DNA from: Limnohabitans kasalickyi
Lineage (GTDB): Bacteria > Pseudomonadota > Gammaproteobacteria > Burkholderiales > Burkholderiaceae_C
NCBI GenBank assembly: GCA_965234325.1
Contig: OZ248417.1
Location: forward strand, 62,001 to 126,000
Direction: 5' to 3'
Length of the DNA stretch: 64,000 nt
The position numbers and the translations under genes are program-made. How positions within the stretch are numbered: position 1 is the stretch's first letter; every line of letters begins with the position of its first letter. The notes under the pieces are model-generated. The model searched no databases. It was not told the DNA's origin and was given only the letters and a program-made list of their open reading frames with translations. Shown one piece after another: positions 58,391-64,000 of the stretch.

Positions 58391-60238
58391 TTAGGTGTCG
58401 AACTTTTCAACTTCGCGGCGAGTCGCATCCGCGATTTTGGAGAGCTCAATCACGGTAGCCGTGATTTCTTCAGAAGCCGCGGCATTGCTGCGCGCAATGT
58501 TGTCCACGTTGCTCAAGTTGGCGTTGATCTCTTCGACCGCAGCGCTCTGCTGCTCAAGGGCAGCCGCAATGCGTTGCAGCATGGTGTCGGTTTCGCGGGC
58601 ACCTTGTTCGATGTTGGTCATGTCTTTGTTGACCTCCATCACGGCGGCCACCGCACGGTGTGCTTCTTCCACGGCTTGTTGCACCAAGGCTGCAATTTCT
58701 TGTGAACTCTGAGCGCTGTTCAAGGCGAGCTTGCCCACTTCGTCGGCCACCACAGCAAACCCTTTGCCGTGCTCGCCCGCACGCGCGGCCTCAATGGCGG
58801 CGTTGAGTGACAAGAGGTTGGTCTTGTTGGCGATCTTCTCGATCACTTCCGTGATTTTGTTGATCTTCTCGGAGTTGCTGGCGATGTTGTTGACCACCGT
58901 GACCATCTCTTCCATCTTGCGCATGCTAGAGCGCACAGACTCGACAGATTTCTTCGATTGGTGGCTGGCGAACTCGGTGTTCTTGGACACATCCGACACC
59001 GAAGTCACCGTTTGACGCACTGCCGTCGCTACTTGGCCAATGGCGTGTGTTTGATTTTGTGCGCCATCAGAAATCTGACCAATCGCATTGCTGGTTTGGT
59101 TCGATGCGGCAGCCACTTGGCGCGTGTTGTTATGGATCAGCACCATCGCATTGCGCAAGGCTTCTAACGAATTGTTGATGTTGGCCTTGAGGGCTTCCAA
59201 ATCACCTTGGGCAGAGACGCTCACGCGGCCATTCAAGTTACCTTGCGCCAATCCCTGCATCACCTGGGTGATGTCGTCAAAGAATGATTGCTGGGCTTCA
59301 ATGCTTTGGTTCACGTTGTGCTTCAAAGCTTCCAAATCACCTTTGGCAGAGACCGTCACGCGGTCTGTCAAGTTGCCATGTGCGACCGCGTTCATCACCG
59401 ACGTGATGTCGTGGAATACAGCTTGTTGGGCCTCAATGCTTTGGTTGATGTTTTGCTTCAGCGCGTTCAAGTCGCCTTTGGCTTCTACCGTGACGCGGCC
59501 TGCAAAGTTACCTTGCGCCACGCCGTTCATCACCTTGGTGATGTCTTGCAGTGTGGCATCCAAAGACTTTTGCATGTCCGAGACTTGCTTCAACAGGGGA
59601 AAGCCAGCTTGGGTCGTTTGGTGCGCCTGCACCGCAAAGTTGCCTTGGCTGATGTCACCCGCCAGCTCTGCCACCAAAGCAGACTCCACCGCCTCGCGGC
59701 GCAGAATCACGGCCATGAAAATCAGCACCGCCGTTTCGAACACCACAAACGCGGCATGCAGGATGATGATCCAAGGGTTGATCGCCCCATCGATCACGAA
59801 GAGGCCGCCGAGGCCCGTGGCTTGCAAATAAGCAAAGCCCACATGGTGCACTGCGATCACCCCTGCTGCGGCCACCAAGGGGCGCCAGTCGCGGTAGTAA
59901 AGCAAGAAGGCCAACAGGGCAAAAATGCTGAAATGCATTTCGGACATGCCACCGGTTTGCTGAATCATCAAAGCGGAATACACCATGAACGCACAAGCGG
60001 TGGCCAAACGCGAGCCCAGTGAACCGGGCGCCATCGAATAAATGGCAAAAGGAACAGCAAGCGCGGGTAAACCAATCGTCAAAGCTGCCCCCCACGTTTG
60101 CGTGAAATAAGCAATCCCTAAGCTGATCAAGGCCAAGAAGGACAACGTCCACAACATCAGCACATCGGCTTTGTTGCGTTGCGGTTGAAGAATCAACTCA
60201 ATGTTGTGTCGTTCTTTGTTAGATTGATTCAAATTCAT
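58391..60238 (-). CDS. Methyl-accepting chemotaxis protein with histidine-containing membrane domain and tandem HAMP repeats
   Basis: 615 residues from the ATG at 60238 (AGGA 9 nt upstream). A start at 60262 would overlap the small upstream gene and lacks a ribosome site. There is no periplasmic ligand domain: instead about six membrane helices (28-180) carry E100, H102, the YRDW motif (115-118), H131, H132 and H161. Four HAMP-like units follow (about 185-365), three of them near-identical with a 45-residue period. The signalling tip (about 467-503) reads KIANKTNLLSLNAAIEAARA then GEHGKGFAVVADEVGKLA, the standard MCP hairpin. No CheR/CheB-binding C-terminal pentapeptide is seen. It is last of four coupled genes. 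Confidence 0.92.
   Translation of the reverse strand: MNLNQSNKERHNIELILQPQRNKADVLMLWTLSFLALISLGIAYFTQTWGAALTIGLPALAVPFAIYSMAPGSLGSRLATACAFMVYSALMIQQTGGMSEMHFSIFALLAFLLYYRDWRPLVAAAGVIAVHHVGFAYLQATGLGGLFVIDGAINPWIIILHAAFVVFETAVLIFMAVILRREAVESALVAELAGDISQGNFAVQAHQTTQAGFPLLKQVSDMQKSLDATLQDITKVMNGVAQGNFAGRVTVEAKGDLNALKQNINQSIEAQQAVFHDITSVMNAVAHGNLTDRVTVSAKGDLEALKHNVNQSIEAQQSFFDDITQVMQGLAQGNLNGRVSVSAQGDLEALKANINNSLEALRNAMVLIHNNTRQVAAASNQTSNAIGQISDGAQNQTHAIGQVATAVRQTVTSVSDVSKNTEFASHQSKKSVESVRSSMRKMEEMVTVVNNIASNSEKINKITEVIEKIANKTNLLSLNAAIEAARAGEHGKGFAVVADEVGKLALNSAQSSQEIAALVQQAVEEAHRAVAAVMEVNKDMTNIEQGARETDTMLQRIAAALEQQSAAVEEINANLSNVDNIARSNAAASEEITATVIELSKIADATRREVEKFDT
59141..59545 (-). repeat. Three tandem 135-bp repeats encoding HAMP units
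   Basis: Read on the minus strand, codons for D-I-T-x-V-M begin at 59545, 59410 and 59275, spaced exactly 135 bp. Each unit encodes G-N-(F/L)-x-x-R-V-(T/S)-V-x-A-(K/Q)-G-D-L and then N-Q/N-S-(I/L)-E-A. The repeats suggest recent internal duplication of a HAMP linker within the chemoreceptor. Confidence 0.85.
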
Positions 60239-60239
60239 C

Positions 60240-60356
60240 TCAAGTTGTCCTGCAAATTGCATTTAAAAAACCAGGGTTTTGGTGGATGTACCAACCCAAA
60301 GCGAACGTGCTGTAAGCCAGCCAAGCGACCAGCAAGGGCCACACTGCCGGGCGCAT
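60240..60356 (-). CDS. Small single-helix membrane protein (38 residues)
   Basis: An open frame of 39 codons (ATG at 60356, TGA at 60240-60242). The Shine-Dalgarno sequence GGAGG (minus strand, 60368-60364) stands exactly 7 nt before the ATG. The ATG overlaps the cyclase stop as TGATG, and the stop lies 1 bp before the chemoreceptor ATG. The product starts M-R-P and has one hydrophobic helix of about 20 residues (VWPLLVAWLAYS through GWYI), then a short tail with a Cys. No family is recognised. The tight coupling on both sides suggests a small partner or regulator of the cyclase or receptor; it is too short for routine gene finders. Confidence 0.7.
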   Translation of the reverse strand: MRPAVWPLLVAWLAYSTFALGWYIHQNPGFLNAICRTT

Positions 60357-61504
60357 CAATCAGCCTCCGGGTGCCACAACGCCCAACCACCGCCGCCGGT
60401 GCGTTTGGCTTTGTACATGGCTTGATCGGCATGGTTGATCAAGGTGTTGGCGTCCGATTTATCTTGTGGATAAATCGTCACGCCAATGCTGAAGCCCAAG
60501 CGAGCGGAATGACCTTCGGCCAAAAATGGGGTGGTCGTCACGTGTAACAAACGGCTCAAGACAGGCTCGACTTCCCAGGTGTTCGCTAAGCCGTGCACGA
60601 TGAGCACAAACTCGTCACCACCAATGCGGGCCAAAAAGTCACCCTGACGCGCCATGGTTCGAATGCGGCTGGTCACCGACTGCAACACTTTGTCGCCCAC
60701 CCGATGGCCATGCTGATCGTTGACGGGCTTGAAACGGTCCAAATCGATGAAACAAACCGCCAAACTGCCCGAACCCGCCTCGTCTAAACGCGCCATGCTG
60801 TCTTGCAGCTTGTGCATCAGCGCCATGCGGTTGGGCAGGCCTGTCAATGGGTCGTTGTTGGCTTTGTCCGTGAGGTGTGAGTTCTCGGTTTGCAAACGCA
60901 CTTCATTGCCGTCAATGACCACATAGGCGCGCCGCAAAATCCAGCCGAACACCAACAACATGAAACCCGAAAAACCAACGGCCACGATCAATGTTTCACG
61001 CGCCAAGCTGCGCAGCGCTTGTTTGGTGTCATCGGCCACCTCCATGCGCAACCAGCCCACCGGATTCGAACTGTTGAGCACATGCCAAGCAAGCAAATTG
61101 CCATCGTCGTCCACCACCGAGCTGGGCCCGCCGACAGGCGGCGTCATGCGCTGCTCTGAAAAAACGGCCATCGGACGGCCTGTTTTGGCGTCACGTGCGA
61201 CATTGGCAATCACATTGCCACGCACATCGGTGACCGCCGCAGATTGCACGTTGCCATTGGACAGTGCTTGGATCAAACGTGCCTCAATGGCACCAAAATC
61301 ACGCACCAACAAACTCTCGAGCACCGCCAAAGAGACGCCTTCTGTGAGCATGACCATCGAGGTTTGGCGGCGTTCTTTAAACAGCTTTTCAGAGTGGCTG
61401 TACACCAGCCATGAGCCGCCCAACAACAAGCACGACACCATCGCCACAAGAAAAATCGCGAGGCGCGCGAAGGCATTGGAAGAGTTTTTTTTCAGATCAG
61501 TCAT
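60356..61504 (-). CDS. Membrane-bound diguanylate cyclase (GGDEF)
   Basis: 382 residues. Helix 1 (ARLAIFLVAMVSCLLLGGSWLVY, about 13-35) and helix 2 (LIVAVGFSGFMLLVFGWIL, about 172-190) flank a periplasmic sensor of about 135 residues. A short coiled linker leads to the GGDEF domain (about 215-375). The active-site loop is intact (RIGGDEF near 294), as are FIDLDRFKPVNDQHGHRVGD and the inhibitory I-site RxxD (RQGD) five residues before GGDEF. It should make c-di-GMP under product inhibition. It follows the PhnD-like gene by 14 bp, so the periplasmic protein may be its ligand-binding partner. Confidence 0.93.
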   Translation of the reverse strand: MTDLKKNSSNAFARLAIFLVAMVSCLLLGGSWLVYSHSEKLFKERRQTSMVMLTEGVSLAVLESLLVRDFGAIEARLIQALSNGNVQSAAVTDVRGNVIANVARDAKTGRPMAVFSEQRMTPPVGGPSSVVDDDGNLLAWHVLNSSNPVGWLRMEVADDTKQALRSLARETLIVAVGFSGFMLLVFGWILRRAYVVIDGNEVRLQTENSHLTDKANNDPLTGLPNRMALMHKLQDSMARLDEAGSGSLAVCFIDLDRFKPVNDQHGHRVGDKVLQSVTSRIRTMARQGDFLARIGGDEFVLIVHGLANTWEVEPVLSRLLHVTTTPFLAEGHSARLGFSIGVTIYPQDKSDANTLINHADQAMYKAKRTGGGGWALWHPEAD

Positions 61505-61518
61505 GCCTGGAGCAGCCC

Positions 61519-62406
61519 TTAGCGTTTGGGAGCTTCAACAAACGATTCAATTTTCATTTGTTCAAGCGGCAAGTAATCACGACCGTAATCCACGGACACA
61601 GGCTGGGGCATTTGCGCTTTGTTCATGACCGCCTTGCCCGCCTCGGTGCCCGCGTAGGCCATAAAAGCCTTGCGCACACTTTCTTGCAAGGCAGCCGGCA
61701 CGCGCGGATGGGCCGAAAACGGATGGGCGCGGTAGCCCGCTGTCTCAAAAAGCACTTTGAGTTGCGCTTGTAGCCCTTCAGGCTCGCGCAGCAAGGTGGT
61801 GTTAATTGCGCCGCCCGCGACGACGTCAGCTTGCAACACACTGCGGTACACATTGCTGTGGGTTTTGACGTAAATGGGTTTGATGTCAATGCCACGCTGG
61901 CTCAAGATGGCACGCGTCACCAAAGAAGCAGCAAAGGCATTGGGTGACGGAAAAGCCAAGGCCTTGCCGTTCAAGTCCTCGATCTTGTTGATCCCACTGT
62001 CACGACGCACCACCAAAATGCCCGTCAAAGGTGTGGCATCGGCCACCAACGGACGGTAAGCCTGGCGGCGATGAACCATCACTTGGTGGTAGGGGTTCAT
62101 GTACGAAAAGTCAGGCGTTCCGGCCAACAATTCCGTCTCAAAATCAGGGATGGATTTCGAAATACTGAGGATGAAACATTGCTTGGTCGCCACGCCAATG
62201 GCCTCCAGCAAGGGTGCCCAATGGCTGTAGGTCTCAGATGCTGGCAGCTGAGGAACCACAGACACCACGTAAGGCTTCGGTGCGCTGGCGTCACCCAAAC
62301 AAACGGCAGATTGCGCTTGCACCTGAGACGGCAGGAGCACCAAAGCAAGGTAAAGGCTAGCGAACACACAGGCGGCGTCAAACCTTGCAAAAACCGGGTA
62401 ACGCAT
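61519..62406 (-). CDS. Orphan PhnD-like periplasmic binding protein
   Basis: 295 residues with a signal peptide (cut near VQA-QSAVC). The phosphate/phosphite/phosphonate (PhnD/PtxB) binding fold is recognisable: YSHWAPLLEAIG, PDFSYMNPYHQVMVHRRQAYRPLV, ILVVRRDSGINKIEDLNGKALAFPSPNAFAASLVTRA and ADVVAGGAINTTLL. No ABC permease or ATPase is near. The gene is followed by a cyclase and a chemoreceptor in one tightly spaced operon, so a sensory rather than transport role is inferred. Start ATG has only a weak ribosome site. Confidence 0.88.
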   Translation of the reverse strand: MRYPVFARFDAACVFASLYLALVLLPSQVQAQSAVCLGDASAPKPYVVSVVPQLPASETYSHWAPLLEAIGVATKQCFILSISKSIPDFETELLAGTPDFSYMNPYHQVMVHRRQAYRPLVADATPLTGILVVRRDSGINKIEDLNGKALAFPSPNAFAASLVTRAILSQRGIDIKPIYVKTHSNVYRSVLQADVVAGGAINTTLLREPEGLQAQLKVLFETAGYRAHPFSAHPRVPAALQESVRKAFMAYAGTEAGKAVMNKAQMPQPVSVDYGRDYLPLEQMKIESFVEAPKR

Positions 62407-62453
62407 CAGCAGTTTTCTCAGTAAGGTTTAAAATTAACAGTAGTTTAGCAAAA

Positions 62454-62466
62454 GTGATGAAATCAC
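62454..62466. promoter_or_regulatory. Short dyad in the divergent promoter of the signalling island
   Basis: GTGAT-GAA-ATCAC, a perfect 5-bp inverted repeat within an AT-rich 86-bp gap (62407-62492) between the PhnD-like operon and the cyclic-nucleotide-fold genes. Centred about 36 bp upstream of a possible leftward start (extended -10 TG-T-TAATTT at 62436-62431), it is placed like an activator site. The half-site recalls CRP/FNR-type boxes but the spacing is not canonical. Confidence 0.35.
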
Positions 62467-62492
62467 AATAAATATCAAGGATTTATTTCAGC

Positions 62493-62978
62493 GTGGATTC
62501 ATTCTTTTTCGGGATCAATACCCAAAAATTGTCCAAAACGGGGTTGCTCGACAGCAATGGTCAACCCCTCACGGACGATGCACATGACACCAAGCTCAGC
62601 AGCGAGGAGCACTTGTTCTCTCGCCTTCGCTCATCCAGCTTCTTGCGCAGCGCTATTTTTAGCAAAGGTCATATCTTGTTCAGCCAAGGTGACATGGTGA
62701 AAGAAGCCCACGTCATCTTTCAAGGGCAAGTGCGTGTGATCTCGGGTGACACCTCTTTTTACATGGGTCCTGGCGCGGTGATCGGCTTGGCTGAAGGCAT
62801 TGCAGGCGTGCCCATGCGTTGGACCTTGCAAGCAGAAACCTTGCTGAACACCCGACTGATTCCAATCCAACGTGCGGTCGAAGAAATTCGCACCACCGAC
62901 GCAGGCTTGCGAAGCATTTGCCGCGTCACCGTGATGCGTACATTGGGCATGGACCAAACCCCAGAAAGTTTGAAATGA
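62493..62978 (+). CDS. Cyclic-nucleotide-binding-fold protein, degenerate pocket
   Basis: 161 residues from a GTG with AAGGA 11 nt upstream. After a variable N-terminus (about 1-50), a cNMP-binding beta-roll is seen: IFSKGHILFSQGDMVKEAHVIFQGQVRVISG. The position of the phosphate-binding cassette, normally F-G-E-x2-L then R-x-A, reads VIGLAEGIAGVPMRWTLQAE, lacking both the Glu and the Arg-Ala pair. It therefore may not bind cyclic nucleotide. There is no DNA-binding domain. It overlaps the next gene, a second cNMP-fold protein, by 4 bp. Confidence 0.72.
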   Translation: MDSFFFGINTQKLSKTGLLDSNGQPLTDDAHDTKLSSEEHLFSRLRSSSFLRSAIFSKGHILFSQGDMVKEAHVIFQGQVRVISGDTSFYMGPGAVIGLAEGIAGVPMRWTLQAETLLNTRLIPIQRAVEEIRTTDAGLRSICRVTVMRTLGMDQTPESLK

Positions 62979-63346
62979 GCGAAGCCTATTTCCCCATTCA
63001 AAGCTACAAAGCGGGTGACGTGCTGTTTTCGCGCGGCGACGCAGCGCACACTTTTTACATGATCGAGTCTGGCGAGGTCGACTTGTTTGTGCCACCAGCC
63101 AACACATTTTTGGTCCGCTTAGGTGCGGGTGAAGCTTTTGGTGAACAAGCCATTTTGACGGGCGGCGTGCGAGGCGCCACAGCCATTGCCGTGACCGACA
63201 TGGTCTGCATTCAAATGACCGCCGAATCGTTGCAAGAAATTGTGCAAAGCCAGACTTCGCTGATTCGCCCAGTCTTGGAAGGTTTGTTTCTTCAGCTGTA
63301 TTTGCAGAACTCCATTCGTTCTGCCATTCCCGGCATCAACCTGTGA
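62975..63346 (+). CDS. Cyclic-nucleotide-binding domain protein
   Basis: 123 residues from the ATG at 62975, coupled by ATGA to the previous gene. It is a stand-alone cNMP-binding domain: YKAGDVLFSRGDAAHTFYMIESGEVDLFV, then a good phosphate-binding cassette FGEQAILTGGVRGATAIA with Glu and Arg-x-Ala in place. The helical end lacks an effector domain. Such single domains may act as partner-binding sensors of cAMP, cGMP or c-di-GMP. Its stop overlaps the convergent CheW-like gene by 11 bp. Confidence 0.78.
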   Translation: MSEAYFPIQSYKAGDVLFSRGDAAHTFYMIESGEVDLFVPPANTFLVRLGAGEAFGEQAILTGGVRGATAIAVTDMVCIQMTAESLQEIVQSQTSLIRPVLEGLFLQLYLQNSIRSAIPGINL

Positions 63347-63773
63347 GATCGTCGGACACCAAGTCCGCCTGAAAGAGCGCGCTGTCCAAAGGGCGGCGAA
63401 GGCGGTAAACCTGCGCGTCTGAATGCAGGTCATCAATCAACGCATCAAAAAACACCCGGGTTGCATCGGGTAGACGTGGCATAGGCAGCCATTGGGCCGG
63501 GGTGATGTTGCGCAGCCCCACCACCTCATCGACCTCGAGCATCAAGGGCGCATCGCCCTCAGTGGCGCTGTAGACCACGCCCATCAAACGTTCACCTTGT
63601 GTTTGCCCAAAAAATGTATGGACGGCCACCGAGTTCAGCACTTGACCGCGCCACTCCACATGACCGCCCTGCCCGCCCACCGCCAAGTCGTCCAGACTCA
63701 ACACCTCGTGCACGCCCAAGGCGTCCACCAAGAGTTGCAAAGGGCCTGCGCGAACTTGGAGGTAAATGGCCAT
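63336..63773 (-). CDS. CheW-like chemotaxis adaptor protein
   Basis: 145 residues resembling a divergent CheW: QVRAGPLQLLVDALGVHEVLSL at the start, WRGQVLNSVAVHTFFG in the position of the usual RG-x-hydrophobic-P-hydrophobic-DL loop, and LMLEVDEVVGLRNI near 85. CheW couples receptors to CheA. The gene lies 5 bp after a CheA-type coding end, supporting the call. The C-terminus (RLRRPLDSALFQADLVSDDLTG) is longer than typical. Confidence 0.75.
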   Translation of the reverse strand: MAIYLQVRAGPLQLLVDALGVHEVLSLDDLAVGGQGGHVEWRGQVLNSVAVHTFFGQTQGERLMGVVYSATEGDAPLMLEVDEVVGLRNITPAQWLPMPRLPDATRVFFDALIDDLHSDAQVYRLRRPLDSALFQADLVSDDLTG

Positions 63774-63778
63774 ACAGA

Positions 63779-64000
63779 TCAGGCAGCGACAGCCAATGGC
63801 TGCGCTTGCTCAGCTTGCTGCATTTGTGAGATTTGAGGCAACTTAGGCAACTGGGCATGGTTACCAATGTTCTCAGCTAGGCGGTAAATAGCGGCACCAT
63901 CGAGGATCAGCACCACGCGACCGTCGCCCAAGATCGACGCACCGCCCACCCCTGGCAAAGCCGCCAAGCGTGGATGAATGTCTTTGGTGAACAACTCTTG
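63779..64000 (-). CDS. C-terminal part of a CheA-type histidine kinase (partial)
   Basis: The frame is open at the right edge; 73 residues and the stop are present. QELFTKDIHPRLAALPGVGGASILGDGRVVLILDGAAIYRLAE is the pattern of the end of the CheA regulatory (P5, CheW-like) domain. Here it is followed by a 30-residue Gln/Ala-rich tail. The kinase core lies beyond the window, so whether it is a plain CheA or a hybrid CheA cannot be judged. Confidence 0.85.
   Translation of the reverse strand, partial: QELFTKDIHPRLAALPGVGGASILGDGRVVLILDGAAIYRLAENIGNHAQLPKLPQISQMQQAEQAQPLAVAA

Noticed and set aside
59141..59545. Direct repeats as a CRISPR array or mobile element
   Set aside because: Repeats are in frame, contiguous without spacers and encode HAMP units of the chemoreceptor.

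Overview
The window is an ordinary chromosomal segment of a betaproteobacterium, most likely order Burkholderiales and close to Comamonadaceae. The evidence is gene content and order: rimP-nusA-infB-rbfA-truB-typA, ilvI-ilvH-ilvC-pssA-leuA, aat with a bpt-type leucyltransferase, gloB/methyltransferase/rnhA, and a sigma factor-DUF3619-DUF3106-RDD module. I see no transposase, integrase, phage gene, CRISPR array or abrupt change in base composition.

Layout. 0-4 kb holds the tail of a Bug/TctC-type binding protein, a ModA-like binding protein, a short CaiB-type CoA-transferase, an enoyl-CoA hydratase/HIBYL-CoA hydrolase homologue and an EamA exporter. 4-12.3 kb is the translation/transcription operon, read leftward from a consensus-like promoter followed at once by a terminator-like hairpin. 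12.3-18 kb is a Yej-type peptide ABC importer. 18-22 kb has fabI, an exported ATP-dependent DNA ligase, a large PLP-dependent basic amino acid decarboxylase and tRNA-Ser(GGA). 22-27 kb has a bactofilin/M23 peptidase pair, the two N-degron aminoacyl transferases, an IclR regulator and a PBP7-like endopeptidase. 27-33 kb carries branched-chain amino acid synthesis plus pssA; leuA is preceded by a leader peptide with four consecutive leucines and an attenuator-like hairpin. 33.4-36.6 kb is the sigma factor/DUF3619/DUF3106/RDD module with dgkA and a LOG-family enzyme. 36.7-41.3 kb has a PII protein, NAD synthetase, a PF04339-type acyltransferase, pyrophosphatase and a cupin. 41.4-46 kb is a complete branched-chain amino acid or amide ABC importer in the order G-F-K-H-M. 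46-49 kb is moaA-mobA-moeA (molybdenum cofactor). 49-55 kb is a nitronate monooxygenase with an RND efflux pump. 55-58.3 kb holds rnhA, a methyltransferase, gloB and mltD.

58.4-64 kb is the most unusual part. It is a signalling island made of an orphan PhnD-like periplasmic protein, a membrane GGDEF diguanylate cyclase, a previously uncalled 38-residue membrane protein with an excellent ribosome binding site, and a chemoreceptor with a histidine-containing membrane domain and tandem HAMP repeats. Across a divergent promoter lie two overlapping cyclic-nucleotide-binding-fold proteins, and then a CheW-like protein and the C-terminus of CheA. All functional calls rest on reading protein motifs by eye. 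No database search was run.
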